From Cellulomonas telluris (GTDB lineage Bacteria; Actinomycetota; Actinomycetes; Actinomycetales; Cellulomonadaceae), in assembly GCF_004886325.1 (NCBI RefSeq), contig NZ_QXFN01000004.1, forward strand, positions 310,001 to 374,000: a stretch of 64,000 nt of DNA, in the 5' to 3' direction. This document shows, in pieces, positions 1 to 8,934 of this stretch. The notes beneath the pieces were generated by a model. The model searched no databases. It worked only from the letters and a program-made list of their open reading frames with translations, and had not been told where the DNA came from. Positions within the stretch are counted from its first letter, which is position 1, and each line of letters starts with the position of its first letter. A program made the translations under genes and the position numbers.

Positions 1-1
1 C

Positions 2-52
2 GCGATCCTCGACGAGGCCCTCGCCGCGCTCCGCGCCCGTCGCGGCCGCTGA
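2..52 (+). CDS. C-terminal end of a protein cut by the window edge
   Basis: Sixteen codons run from the left edge to a TGA at 50-52, encoding an Ala/Leu/Arg-rich helical tail that ends in RARRGR. It converges on the pentose phosphate operon and is followed by a strong hairpin at 103-153. The fragment is too short to identify. The codon use and the terminator behind it are the only evidence that it is real. Confidence 0.5.
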   Translation, partial: AILDEALAALRARRGR

Positions 53-102
53 CGCAGGTCTGCGCGGCGGGCGTCCGCTGACGCCGCGCCGACGGACGAC
101 GC

Positions 103-153
103 ACGACGCCCCGGTTCCCCCGGCTCGCAGGAGCCCGGGGACCGGGGCGTCGT
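103..153. terminator. bidirectional terminator hairpin between convergent genes
   Basis: A long G+C-rich inverted repeat: the arm ACGACGCCCCGG at 103-114 pairs with CCGGGGCGTCGT at 142-153, and the inner arms around CCCCCGGCTC and GAGCCCGGGG pair with small mismatches. It lies between a gene ending at 52 and one ending at 188 on the opposite strand, so it can end both transcripts. There is no T tract, as is common in actinobacteria. Confidence 0.75.
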
Positions 154-187
154 CGCGTTCGCGGCGGCGAGGCCGAGCGTGGCGGCG

Positions 188-1669
188 TCAGCGCACCCGC
201 AGCAGGGCGAAGCCGTCGTAGCCCTTGCTGCCGACGGTCTGCAGCAGCGTGGCGTCGACGCGCGGGTCCCGCGCGAGCTGCTCGACGAAGGTCCGCACCC
301 CCTGCACCCGCTCGTCGGGGTGGTCGGCCTCGACGACGCCGCCGCGGCGGACGACGTTGTCGACCACGACGAGGGTGCCCGGTCGGCTGAGCGCGACCGC
401 CCGGTCCGTGTAGGCCGCGAGCTGCTGCTTGTCCGCGTCGACGAAGACGAGGTCGAACGGCCCCGCGCCGTCCCGCACGAGGGCGTCGAGGCTCTCGAGG
501 GCCGGCCCGACGCGGACGTCGACCCGGTCGCCGACGCCCGCGGCGTCGAGGGACGCGCGGGCGACGGCTGCGTGGGCCTCGCTCAGCTCGAGGGTGACGA
601 CCGAGCCGTCGGAGGGGACGGCCTGGGCGAGCCACCACGTGCTGTAGCCGCCGAGCGTGCCGATCTCGAGGACCCGTCGCGCGTCCACGGCGCGGGCGAG
701 GAGCTCGAGGAGACGGCCCTGGTGGGGGGAGACGGCGATGTCCGGCAGTCCCGCCTGCGCGGCGGCTGCCGCGACGGCTGCCGCCTCGTCGGGCTCCGCC
801 ACGACGACGCGCGTGTAGTCGTCCACGCGCGCCCAGAGCTCCGCCAGGTCGGCCGAGCCGGGAGCGGTCTCGACCGGGTGCGGAGAGGCCGGTGCGGCGG
901 CGTCCGCGGCCGGCAGGTCCTGCGCGGCCGCCACGTCGACCAGCCACAGCGTGCGCTCGGTGCCCTGCGCGCCGGCGGCGGGCGTGCCGGTGACGTCGTC
1001 GCCGGCGAGGGCGCGGGCCACCGCCGGCGCCTTCTCCGCCCCTGCGGCGACGAGCCAGACCTCGCGCGCGGACCGGATGACCGGGAAGGTCAGCGAGACG
1101 CGCTCGGGCGGGGGCTTGGGGGAGTCGTGCTCGGCCACGACGAGGTCGCGCTGCTCGTGGACGGTCTGCTTGCCGGGGAACAGGGAGGCGACGTGCCCGT
1201 CGGGGCCGACGCCGAGCAGGAGGACGTCGGGCACGGGCGCGCGCAGGCCGTCGGGGGCGTGGGCGCCGAGCTCGGCGCGGTACGCGCGCGCAGCCGCGTC
1301 GACGTCCGGGACGTCGTCGGACAGCGGCGGCACCGGGTGCACGTTCTGCGCCGGCAGCGCCTCGCCGAGGGCGTCGAGGAGGGCCTCGCGCGCCTGGGTC
1401 TCGTTGCGCTCCGGGTCGCCGTCGGGCAGGAAGCGCTCGTCGCCCCACCACAGGTGCACCTGCGACCAGTCGACGGCGTCGCGGGCGGGACTCGCGGCGA
1501 CGGCGCGCAGCGTGGCGATCCCGACGGTGCCGCCGGTGAGGACCACGTGCAGCGGGGCGCGGTGCGACTGCAGGTCGACGAGGCGGGTGAGGAGTCGCGC
1601 CGCGGTCGCCGCCGCGAGCACCTCCGCATCCGGGTGGACGACGACGTCGGGGGAGGCGTGCGTGCTCAC
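188..1669 (-). CDS. pgl: 6-phosphogluconolactonase fused to an O-methyltransferase
   Basis: A 493-residue two-domain protein with a GTG start. Residues 1-250 are a 6-phosphogluconolactonase, which hydrolyses 6-phosphogluconolactone to 6-phosphogluconate: LTGG at 44-47, WWGDERF at 74-80, GVGPDGH at 153-159 followed by SLFPG. After an Ala/Pro-rich linker (about 251-275), residues 276-493 form a class I SAM-dependent O-methyltransferase of the caffeoyl-CoA/catechol type, with SAM-binding EIGTLGGYS from 335 and DADK at 411-414. Lactonases are usually about 240-260 residues, so the second half is a full extra domain and not an extension. It is the last gene of the tkt-tal-zwf-opcA operon, behind a hairpin. 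The lactonase role is firm from motifs and context; the methyl acceptor is unknown. No frameshift signature is visible at the junction. Confidence 0.9.
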   Translation of the reverse strand: MSTHASPDVVVHPDAEVLAAATAARLLTRLVDLQSHRAPLHVVLTGGTVGIATLRAVAASPARDAVDWSQVHLWWGDERFLPDGDPERNETQAREALLDALGEALPAQNVHPVPPLSDDVPDVDAAARAYRAELGAHAPDGLRAPVPDVLLLGVGPDGHVASLFPGKQTVHEQRDLVVAEHDSPKPPPERVSLTFPVIRSAREVWLVAAGAEKAPAVARALAGDDVTGTPAAGAQGTERTLWLVDVAAAQDLPAADAAAPASPHPVETAPGSADLAELWARVDDYTRVVVAEPDEAAAVAAAAAQAGLPDIAVSPHQGRLLELLARAVDARRVLEIGTLGGYSTWWLAQAVPSDGSVVTLELSEAHAAVARASLDAAGVGDRVDVRVGPALESLDALVRDGAGPFDLVFVDADKQQLAAYTDRAVALSRPGTLVVVDNVVRRGGVVEADHPDERVQGVRTFVEQLARDPRVDATLLQTVGSKGYDGFALLRVR

Positions 1670-1709
1670 GGTGGTCCCTTCCGGTGGTGCGGGAGCGGGT
1701 GTGCGTGCG

Positions 1710-1747
1710 CCGCGGGGCCGGACGCCGTGCGGCGTCCGGCCCCGCGG
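1710..1747 (-). terminator. perfect 17-bp hairpin between opcA and pgl
   Basis: CCGCGGGGCCGGACGCC (1710-1726) pairs perfectly with 1731-1747 around a 4-base loop. It sits just after the opcA stop and before pgl on the minus strand. It may be a leaky terminator or an RNA-stabilising hairpin that lowers or separates pgl expression. Confidence 0.6.
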
Positions 1748-1756
1748 TCCGTCGGG

Positions 1757-2674
1757 TCAGGCCTGGATGCGGGCGAGACCCTTCTGCAGGACCTCGCCGT
1801 ACACCTCGTCGGCGTCGAGGCGGCGCAGCTCCTCGACGAGGCACTCGCGCAGCTGGCGGATCGGCAGCGCGATGCGGTGCTCGGGCTGGTCGGGCTGGCG
1901 CAGGGCGGCCGTCTTGCCGTCCGGCCGGTCGAGCACGATGTCGCCCGACTCGCGCACCAGCTTCACCTGCGTGATGGCCGGTGCGCCGGGGACGCGCTCG
2001 ACCTCGACGGGGCAGTCGAGCGCCTGGGCGAGCCACGCGGCCATGAGGTCGACCGACGGGTGCGTGCTCTCGCCGATGACGACCGCACGCCGGACCGGCT
2101 CGAACGGGGGCTGCTCGAGCGTCGCCGCGATGAGCCCGCGCCACAGGGTCGCGCGGGTCCAGGCGAGGTCGGTGTCCCCGTCCTGGTACACGGCGGCGAG
2201 CCGGCGCAGTGCCGCTCCGGCGTCCGCGGTCTGGCTCGTGTCGGTGATGCGCCGCTGCGCCATCCGGCCGAACGGGTGCTCCGAGGGGTTCTCGGGCACG
2301 TCGTACGGCCACCAGGCGACGATCGGCGCGTCCGGGAGCAGCAGCGGCATGACGAGCGTGTCCAGGTGGGACAGCACGCCGCCGGAGGGACGCAGCACGA
2401 CGACCTCGCTGGCCCCGGCGTCCCCGCCCAGGCGGATCTGCGCGTCGAGCACGGTGGAGCGCTCGTCGGGGCGCTCCGCGAGCACGACGATCCGGCACGG
2501 GTGCTCGTGGCTGGCCTCGTTGGCCGCCGCGATCGCCTCCTCCGGGTCGTGCGCGCCGACGTCGATGATGAGCGTGAGCACCCGGCCGAGCGCGACCGCG
2601 CCGCCCTGCTCGCGCTCGTCGATGAGCCGCTTGTTGATGTCCCGGGTGGTCGTGTCGGGCATGTCGATGATCAC
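1757..2674 (-). CDS. opcA: glucose-6-phosphate dehydrogenase assembly protein OpcA
   Basis: A 305-residue soluble protein recognised as OpcA from its N-terminal region ([17 protein letters not shown]), its length and its place directly behind zwf. In actinobacteria and cyanobacteria OpcA is needed for assembly or redox activation of glucose-6-phosphate dehydrogenase; it has no known catalysis of its own. The start codon overlaps the zwf stop by 4 bases (2671-2674), indicating translational coupling and matched amounts of the two partners. The gene is followed by a perfect hairpin before pgl. Confidence 0.92.
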   Translation of the reverse strand: MIIDMPDTTTRDINKRLIDEREQGGAVALGRVLTLIIDVGAHDPEEAIAAANEASHEHPCRIVVLAERPDERSTVLDAQIRLGGDAGASEVVVLRPSGGVLSHLDTLVMPLLLPDAPIVAWWPYDVPENPSEHPFGRMAQRRITDTSQTADAGAALRRLAAVYQDGDTDLAWTRATLWRGLIAATLEQPPFEPVRRAVVIGESTHPSVDLMAAWLAQALDCPVEVERVPGAPAITQVKLVRESGDIVLDRPDGKTAALRQPDQPEHRIALPIRQLRECLVEELRRLDADEVYGEVLQKGLARIQA

Positions 2675-4212
2675 GGCAGCCTCCAGGCGCGCCCGTCACG
2701 GGCCATCATCTCGTCGGCCGACGCCGGCCCCCACGTCCCGGCGCGGTACTCGTCGGGCTTGCCCTGCGACGCCCAGAACTCGGTGATCGGGTCGAGGATC
2801 TTCCAGGAGAGCTCGACCTCCTCGTGCTGCGGGAACAGCGGCGGGTCGCCGAGCAGCACGTCGAGGATCAGCCGCTCGTACGCCTCCGGGGAGGACTCGG
2901 TGAAGGCGTGGCCGTAACCGAAGTCCATCGTGACGTCCCGGACCTCCATCTGCGTGCCCGGCACCTTCGCGCCGAACCGCAGCGTGACGCCCTCGTCCGG
3001 CTGGACCCGGATGACGAGCGCGTTCTTGCCGAGCTCCTCGGTCGCCGTCGACTCGAACGGCAGGTGCGGGGCCCGCTTGAACACGACGGCGATCTCGGTG
3101 ACCCGGCGCCCCAGGCGCTTGCCGGTGCGCAGGTAGAACGGCACCCCGGCCCAGCGTCGCGTGTCGATGTCGACGCGGATCGCGGCGTACGTCTCGGTCG
3201 TCGAGTCGGGGTTGAAGCCCTCCTCCTCGGCGTAGCCGATGACCTTCTCGCCGCCCTGCCAGCCGGCGGTGTACTGACCGCGGGCCGTGTGGCGGGCGAG
3301 GTCGGCGGGCAGCCGGACGGCCGAGAGGACCTTCGTCTTCTCGGCCCGCAGGGCCGCCGCGTCGAACGAGACCGGCTCCTCCATCGCCGTGAGGGCGAGG
3401 AGCTGCAGCAGGTGGTTCTGGATGACGTCGCGCGCGGCGCCGATGCCGTCGTAGTACCCGGCGCGGCCGCCGATGCCGATGTCCTCGGCCATCGTGATCT
3501 GCACGTGGTCGACGTAGTTGCCGTTCCAGATCGGCTCGAACAGCTGGTTCGCGAACCGCAGCGCGAGCAGGTTCTGGACCGTCTCCTTGCCGAGGTAGTG
3601 GTCGATCCGGAAGATGTCGTCGGGCCGGAAGACCGACGAGACGATGTCGTTCAGTTCGCGCGCCGACTGCAGGTCGTGTCCGAACGGCTTCTCGATGACG
3701 ACGCGGCGCCACGTGCCGTCCTGCGGCTGCGACAGACCCGACCGCGCGAGCTGCTTGCAGACCACCGGGAACGAGCTCGGCGGCACCGACAGGTAGAACG
3801 CGTGGTTGCCGCCCGTGCCGCGGGACACGTCGAGCTCCTCGACGGTGTCGCGCAGCCGGTCGAACGCGTCGTCGTCGTCGAACGTGCCCTGCACGAAGCG
3901 GATGCCCTCGGCGAGCTGCCGCCAGGTCGCCTCGCGGAAGGGCGTGCGGGCGTACTGCTTGACGGCGTCGTGGACGACCTGCTCGAAGTCCTGCGTCTCC
4001 CAGTCACGCCGGGCGAAGCCGGTGAGCGCGAAACCCGGGGGCAGCAGGCCGCGGTTCGTCAGGTCGTACACCGCCGGCATGAGCTTCTTGCGGGCGAGGT
4101 CGCCCGTGACGCCGAAGATGACGAGGCCGCTCGGCCCCGCGATCCGCGGCAGGCGCCGGTCGCGCGGGTCGCGCAGCGGGTTGTGCCCCGCCTCCACCCG
4201 GGCCGGGCTCAC
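2671..4212 (-). CDS. zwf: glucose-6-phosphate 1-dehydrogenase
   Basis: This 513-residue NADP-dependent enzyme oxidises glucose 6-phosphate to 6-phosphogluconolactone, the first step of the oxidative pentose phosphate pathway. The N-terminal nucleotide-binding stretch [14 protein letters not shown] and the substrate/catalytic signature RIDHYLGKE are both present, and the length fits the family. The GTG start at 4212 overlaps the tal stop by 4 bases and the stop overlaps opcA by 4 bases, so tal-zwf-opcA is a tightly coupled unit. Confidence 0.96.
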   Translation of the reverse strand: MSPARVEAGHNPLRDPRDRRLPRIAGPSGLVIFGVTGDLARKKLMPAVYDLTNRGLLPPGFALTGFARRDWETQDFEQVVHDAVKQYARTPFREATWRQLAEGIRFVQGTFDDDDAFDRLRDTVEELDVSRGTGGNHAFYLSVPPSSFPVVCKQLARSGLSQPQDGTWRRVVIEKPFGHDLQSARELNDIVSSVFRPDDIFRIDHYLGKETVQNLLALRFANQLFEPIWNGNYVDHVQITMAEDIGIGGRAGYYDGIGAARDVIQNHLLQLLALTAMEEPVSFDAAALRAEKTKVLSAVRLPADLARHTARGQYTAGWQGGEKVIGYAEEEGFNPDSTTETYAAIRVDIDTRRWAGVPFYLRTGKRLGRRVTEIAVVFKRAPHLPFESTATEELGKNALVIRVQPDEGVTLRFGAKVPGTQMEVRDVTMDFGYGHAFTESSPEAYERLILDVLLGDPPLFPQHEEVELSWKILDPITEFWASQGKPDEYRAGTWGPASADEMMARDGRAWRLP

Positions 4213-5336
4213 CGCTCGCTGCCCGCGGCGGGCGCGGCGTCGCGCAGCCCGTTCTCGACCGTCTCGAGCAGCTCGCCCCAGGACGCCTCGAACTTGTCCA
4301 GCCCCTCGACCTCGAGCTGCTGGGTCACCTCGTCGATGTCGATGCCGAGGTCACGCAGCCGGTCGAGCAGCGCCGCGGAGGCGTCCTGCAGGCCGGTGAC
4401 GGTGTCGCCGCGCAGCACGCCGTGGTCCGCGACGGCCTCGAGCGTCTTGCCGGGCATGGTGTTGACCGAGCCGCGGACGACGAGGTCCTCGACGTACAGC
4501 GTGTCGGGGTAGCGCGGGTCCTTGACGCCCGTCGACGCCCAGAGCGGCCGCTGCGGGCGCGCACCGGCCGCCGCGAGCGCCTGCCAGCGCTCGCTCGCGA
4601 CGAACTCCTCGTAGGCGCCGTACGCGACGCGGGCGTTGGCGAGCGCCGCCTTGCCGCGCAGCTCGTCGGCCTCGGCCGTGCCGATCTCGTCGAGACGGGG
4701 GTCGATCGCGGCGTCGACGCGCGAGACGAAGAACGAGGCGACCGAGCCGATCGGCGCGAGGTCGATGCCCGCCGCCTGTGCGCGCTCCAGGCCCTCGGCG
4801 AACGCGTCCATGACCGCGCGATACCGCTCGAGCGAGAAGATGAGCGTCACGTTGACGCTGATCCCCTCGGCGAGCGCCCCGGCGATCGCGGGCAGCCCCT
4901 CGACCGTCGCGGGGATCTTGATGAACAGGTTGGGCCGGTCGACCGTCGCCCAGAGGGTGCGCGCGGACGCGAGCGTCCCCTCGGTGTCGCGGGCGAGCCG
5001 GGGGTCGACCTCGAGGGAGACGCGCCCGTCCACGCCCTGCGTGGCGTCGTAGACCGGCCGCAGCACGTCGCAGGCCTCGCGGACGTCGTCCGTGGTGATC
5101 TGCCCGACGGCCTCGTCGACGGAGGCGCCGGCGGCGGCGAGCTCGCGCAGCTGCTCGTCGTAGGCGTTCCCCTTGGCGAGGGCCGAGGCGAAGATCGTCG
5201 GGTTGGTGGTCACGCCGACGACGCCGCGCTCGAGCAGCCGGCCCAGGTCGCCCGAGCGGATCAGCTCGCGCGAGAGGTCGTCGAGCCAGACGGCGACGCC
5301 GGCCTCGCGCAGCTGGTGCAGGGTGGTGCTTGCCAT
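4209..5336 (-). CDS. tal: transaldolase
   Basis: A 375-residue enzyme that moves a dihydroxyacetone unit between sedoheptulose 7-phosphate and glyceraldehyde 3-phosphate in the cytoplasm. It opens with the actinobacterial-type [18 protein letters not shown], followed by GVTTNPTIF. The Schiff-base lysine lies in NLFIKIPAT, with [11 protein letters not shown] following. Length matches the long actinobacterial class. It lies between tkt and zwf; a hairpin at 5378-5411 separates it from tkt, so it may be partly uncoupled from tkt. Confidence 0.95.
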   Translation of the reverse strand: MASTTLHQLREAGVAVWLDDLSRELIRSGDLGRLLERGVVGVTTNPTIFASALAKGNAYDEQLRELAAAGASVDEAVGQITTDDVREACDVLRPVYDATQGVDGRVSLEVDPRLARDTEGTLASARTLWATVDRPNLFIKIPATVEGLPAIAGALAEGISVNVTLIFSLERYRAVMDAFAEGLERAQAAGIDLAPIGSVASFFVSRVDAAIDPRLDEIGTAEADELRGKAALANARVAYGAYEEFVASERWQALAAAGARPQRPLWASTGVKDPRYPDTLYVEDLVVRGSVNTMPGKTLEAVADHGVLRGDTVTGLQDASAALLDRLRDLGIDIDEVTQQLEVEGLDKFEASWGELLETVENGLRDAAPAAGSER

Positions 5337-5377
5337 GGTCGTTCCCCTTGTCCCACGACGGATGCGTGCGCGTGCGG

Positions 5378-5411
5378 GCGCGGCGGGCCGTGCTGGGACG
5401 GCCCGCCGCGC
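5378..5411 (-). terminator. perfect 14-bp hairpin between tkt and tal
   Basis: GCGCGGCGGGCCGT (5378-5391) pairs perfectly with 5398-5411 around a 6-base loop, directly after the tkt stop at 5418. No T tract follows. It is either a partial terminator or a 3'-end stabiliser for the tkt message. Confidence 0.6.
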
Positions 5412-5417
5412 CGGGTG

Positions 5418-7589
5418 TCAGGCGGGCAGGTCGCCCGTGCCGGACTGGTTGGGTGCGGCGCCCGTGGCGGCGGGAGCCGCGTCGCCGCGCGCCGCGGCGA
5501 GCGACTCGCGGGCCGCGTCGACGACGGCCTCCGCCGTCAGGCCGAACTCGCGGTACAGCGTCTGGAAGTCCGCCGACGCGCCGTAGTGCTCGAGCGAGAC
5601 GCTGCGGCCGGCGTCGCCGACGATCTTGTGCCACGACAGCGCGATGCCGGCCTCGACCGAGACGCGGGCGCGCACGGCGGACGGCAGCACGGACTCGCGG
5701 TACGCCTCGTCCTGCTCCGCGAACCACTCGAGGCAGGGCGCCGAGACGACCCGCGTCGGGACGCCCGACTCCTCGAGCGCGGTCCGCGCCTCGACGGCGA
5801 GCTGGACCTCGGAGCCGGTGGCGATCAGGACGACCTCCGGCTCGCCGTCCGACGCGTCGAGCAGCACGTACGCACCGCGGGCCACGCCCTCGGCGGACGC
5901 GAAGCCCTCCTCGCCGCGCGGGAACGTCGGGACGTTCTGGCGCGTGAGCACGAGGGCGGCAGGGCCGTCCGTGCGCTCGAGGATCGCCTTCCACGCCTGG
6001 GCGGTCTCGTTGGCGTCCGCGGGACGGACGACCGCGAGGCCGGGGATGGCGCGCACGGCGGTGAGGTGCTCGACGGGCTGGTGCGTCGGGCCGTCCTCGC
6101 CGAGGCCGATGGAGTCGTGCGTCCACACGTAGGTGACGTTCACGCCCATGAGGGCCGCGAGACGCACGGCGCCGCGCATGTAGTCCGAGAACGTGAAGAA
6201 CGTGCCGCCGTAGGGACGGGTGAGCCCGTGCAGGCGGATGCCCGACAGGATCGAGCCCATCGCGTGCTCGCGGATGCCGAAGTGCAGCGTGCGGCCGTAC
6301 TGGTCGCCGGCGAACTCGTGCGTGGAGCGCTTGGCGGGGATGAAGGACGGCTCGCCCTTCATCGTCGTGTTGTTCGAGCCGGCGAGGTCGGCGGAGCCGC
6401 CCCACAGCTCGGGCAGCACGGGCGCGAGCGCGGACAGGACCTGGCCGGACGCCTGGCGGGTGGCCACGGCCTTGCCGGCCTCGAACGTCGGCAGCGCGTC
6501 GGCCCAGCCCTCGGGCAGCTCGTCGGCGCGGAGGCGGTCGAGCAGGGCCTTGCGCTCGGGGTTCGCCTCCGCCCACGCGTCGAACTTCTCCTGCCAGGCG
6601 GCACGCGCCTTGGCGGCGCGGTCGGCGAGGGAGCGGGTGTGCGCGAGGACCTCCGGGGCGACGTCGAACGACTTCTCCGGGTCGAAGCCCAGCAGCTCCT
6701 TGAGGCCGCGCACGGCGTCGCCGCCGAGCTTCGAGCCGTGCGAGGAGTGGTCGTCCGTCTTGCCCGGCGTCGGCCACGCGATGAGCGTGCGGACCCGGAT
6801 GAAGGACGGCTTGTCGGTGACGGCCTTCGCGGCCTCGATCGCCGCGTGCAGCGCGTCGACGTCCTCGCGGTACTCGCCGCCGGCGGTCCAGTCGACCGAC
6901 TGCACGTGCCACCCGTACGCCTCGTAGCGGGCGACGACGTCCTCGGTGAACGCGATCTGGGTGTCGCCCTCGATCGAGATGTGGTTGTCGTCCCACAGCA
7001 CGACGAGGTTGCCGAGCTCCTGCGTGCCGGCGATCGAGCTCGCCTCGCTCGTCACGCCCTCCTGCAGGTCGCCGTCGGAGGCGATGACGTAGACGTGGTG
7101 GTCGAACGGGCTGGTGCCGGGCGCCGCCTCGGGGTCGAGGAGGCCGCGCTCGCGCCGGGCCGCCATCGCGAAGCCGACCGCGGACGCGAGGCCCTGGCCG
7201 AGGGGCCCCGTCGTGATCTCGACGCCCGCGGTGTGCCGGAACTCGGGGTGGCCCGGGGTCTTCGAGCCCCACGTGCGCAGAGCCGCGAGGTCCTCGATCT
7301 CGAGGCCGAAGCCGCCGAGGTAGAGCTGGATGTACTGCGTCAGGCTCGAGTGCCCGGCGGACAGGACGAAGCGGTCGCGGCCGAGCCAGTGCGGGTCGGT
7401 CGGGTCGTGCTGCAGGACGTTCTGGTAGAGCAGGTACGCGACCGGGGCGAGGCTGATCGCCGTGCCCGGGTGGCCGTTGCCCACCTTCTCCACCGCGTCC
7501 GCGGCGAGGACGCGCACGGTGTCCACCGCCCGCACGTCCAGATCCGACCAGCCGACCGCCGAGGCCAGAGGAGCCTTCGCGTTCACCAC
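5418..7589 (-). CDS. tkt: transketolase
   Basis: A 723-residue thiamine-diphosphate enzyme that transfers two-carbon units between pentose phosphates. N-terminal half: GNGHPGTAISLAP, GPLGQGLASAVG and the thiamine-binding GDGDLQEG-type stretch (SDGDLQEGVTSE, then WDDNHISIEGDT). Middle: the pyrimidine-domain motifs GIREHAMGSI and the TFFTFSDYMR region. C-terminal: GSEVQLAVEA. The start is one of two adjacent GTG codons; a GAGG-type ribosome site lies close upstream. It is the first gene of the operon and probably carries the main promoter in the divergent region shared with ctaB. The last 25 residues form an Ala/Gly-rich extension. Confidence 0.96.
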   Translation of the reverse strand: MVNAKAPLASAVGWSDLDVRAVDTVRVLAADAVEKVGNGHPGTAISLAPVAYLLYQNVLQHDPTDPHWLGRDRFVLSAGHSSLTQYIQLYLGGFGLEIEDLAALRTWGSKTPGHPEFRHTAGVEITTGPLGQGLASAVGFAMAARRERGLLDPEAAPGTSPFDHHVYVIASDGDLQEGVTSEASSIAGTQELGNLVVLWDDNHISIEGDTQIAFTEDVVARYEAYGWHVQSVDWTAGGEYREDVDALHAAIEAAKAVTDKPSFIRVRTLIAWPTPGKTDDHSSHGSKLGGDAVRGLKELLGFDPEKSFDVAPEVLAHTRSLADRAAKARAAWQEKFDAWAEANPERKALLDRLRADELPEGWADALPTFEAGKAVATRQASGQVLSALAPVLPELWGGSADLAGSNNTTMKGEPSFIPAKRSTHEFAGDQYGRTLHFGIREHAMGSILSGIRLHGLTRPYGGTFFTFSDYMRGAVRLAALMGVNVTYVWTHDSIGLGEDGPTHQPVEHLTAVRAIPGLAVVRPADANETAQAWKAILERTDGPAALVLTRQNVPTFPRGEEGFASAEGVARGAYVLLDASDGEPEVVLIATGSEVQLAVEARTALEESGVPTRVVSAPCLEWFAEQDEAYRESVLPSAVRARVSVEAGIALSWHKIVGDAGRSVSLEHYGASADFQTLYREFGLTAEAVVDAARESLAAARGDAAPAATGAAPNQSGTGDLPA

Positions 7590-7751
7590 ACCTCATTCCC
7601 GCCCCGTGCGAACGGGACGTCGCTGTCGAGCGTGACCCGGGCGTGCACGGTTGGCGGCGTCCGGGGCGTGTCCCGTCACGTCGTCGGACGGGCAGTCCTG
7701 CGCGTCGAGCCTATAGCGCACGGCCTGCGGCGCGCGCTGGCGGTCCATTCA

Positions 7752-7768
7752 GTGGGCAAGCGCTTTCC
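7752..7768. promoter_or_regulatory. LacI-family-like operator core in the tkt/ctaB divergent region
   Basis: The 273-base divergent region holds the palindrome AAGCGCTT (7758-7765) within GGGCAAGCGCTTTCC. Palindromes centred on CG of this kind are typical LacI/GalR-family operators, including cellulose-response operators of cellulolytic actinobacteria. Only the 8-bp core is symmetric, so this is a weak candidate. Nothing else in the region looks like a gene. Confidence 0.3.
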
Positions 7769-7862
7769 GGCTCGTCGTCGCCCCGGTCTGCGACGCACGT
7801 CACCCCCGGGTGGGGCCGCGGCCTGCGGGCCCTCCGCCCCTCGCGCGCGGCGGGGACGTACC

Positions 7863-8924
7863 ATGGCGGTGCCCGCCCCCGCTCACGAACGGATACCCCT
7901 GCGCGTGCGCCTCACCAGCCCGTCCCTCGACGCGAGCCCCGACGTCGCCCCCGTGGCGCACGAGGAGGCCGCTGCGTCGACGGCGGCAGCGGGGGAGGTG
8001 CGCACGGTGGGCGGGCCGCCGCCGCGCGGCGCCCTGGCCCGCCTCCGGTGGACCGTGGGTCCCTACGTCGCGCTGACGAAGCCGCGCGTGATCGAGCTCC
8101 TGCTCGTCACGACGATCCCGACGATGTTCCTGGCCGCGGGCGGGTTCCCGCCGTTCGGCCTCGTCGTCGCCACGCTCGTCGGCGGTGCGGGCGCGGCCGG
8201 TGCGGCGAACACGCTGAACCAGTACCTCGACCGCGACATCGACGCGGTCATGAACCGCACCCGTCGCCGTCCGATCGTCACGGGCCGGATCACCCCGCGC
8301 GCGGCGCTCGTGTTCGGGTCCGTCCTCGGCGTCGTGTCGCTCGCCTGGCTGTGGTTCGCCGTGAACCCGGCGTCCGCGCTGTTCACCGGCGCCGCGATCG
8401 CCATCTACGTCGTCGGCTACACGATGATCCTCAAGCGGCGCACGCCGCAGAACATCGTGTGGGGCGGTGCCGCCGGCTGCATGCCGGTGGTGATCGGGTG
8501 GTCGGCCGTCACGGGCGGGGTGTCCTGGTCGGCGCTGCTGCTGTTCGGCGTCGTCTTCTTCTGGACGCCGCCGCACTACTGGCCCCTGTCGATGAAGTTC
8601 CGCCGCGACTACGCCGCCGCCGGCGTGCCGATGCTCCCCGTCGTCGCGAAGGACACGCGCGTCGCCTGGGAGATGATCGCGTACACGCTCGCGATGATCG
8701 CCTGCTCGCTGCTGCTGGTGCCGGTGGCCGGCATGACGTGGGTCTACGCCCTCGTGGCGGCCGCCCTGGGCGTCTGGTTCCTCTGGTCGTGCGTCACGCT
8801 GCTGCGCCGCGCGCAGGACCCGCAGCGGGGTCCCCTGAAGGCCATGTCGGTGTTCCACGGGTCGATCACGTACCTGACGCTGCTGTCGGTCGCGATCGCG
8901 GTGGACGTGTTCCTCCCGCTCTGA
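7863..8924 (+). CDS. ctaB: protoheme IX farnesyltransferase
   Basis: A 353-residue membrane prenyltransferase of the UbiA superfamily that converts heme b to heme o for terminal oxidases. After a hydrophilic N-terminal extension of about 60 residues comes [13 protein letters not shown], the Asp-rich prenyl-diphosphate motif [15 protein letters not shown], the conserved [11 protein letters not shown] loop and PPHYWPL. About eight or nine hydrophobic helices follow in order. ATG at 7863 is the first good start; shorter starts inside the extension are possible. It is divergent from tkt, the usual place for ctaB in actinobacteria, and only 10 bases ahead of xerD. Confidence 0.93.
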   Translation: MAVPAPAHERIPLRVRLTSPSLDASPDVAPVAHEEAAASTAAAGEVRTVGGPPPRGALARLRWTVGPYVALTKPRVIELLLVTTIPTMFLAAGGFPPFGLVVATLVGGAGAAGAANTLNQYLDRDIDAVMNRTRRRPIVTGRITPRAALVFGSVLGVVSLAWLWFAVNPASALFTGAAIAIYVVGYTMILKRRTPQNIVWGGAAGCMPVVIGWSAVTGGVSWSALLLFGVVFFWTPPHYWPLSMKFRRDYAAAGVPMLPVVAKDTRVAWEMIAYTLAMIACSLLLVPVAGMTWVYALVAAALGVWFLWSCVTLLRRAQDPQRGPLKAMSVFHGSITYLTLLSVAIAVDVFLPL

Positions 8925-8934
8925 CGCCGCGGCC

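Noticed and set aside
179-2917. A 912-codon open frame on the plus strand across the pentose phosphate operon
   Set aside because: It is antisense to pgl, opcA and the end of zwf, is Arg/Gly/Asp/Val-rich and has no domains; long antisense frames are expected at this G+C.
4351-7596. A 1,081-codon minus-strand frame over tkt and tal
   Set aside because: It is an out-of-phase reading of the real tkt and tal genes with extreme Arg/Pro content.
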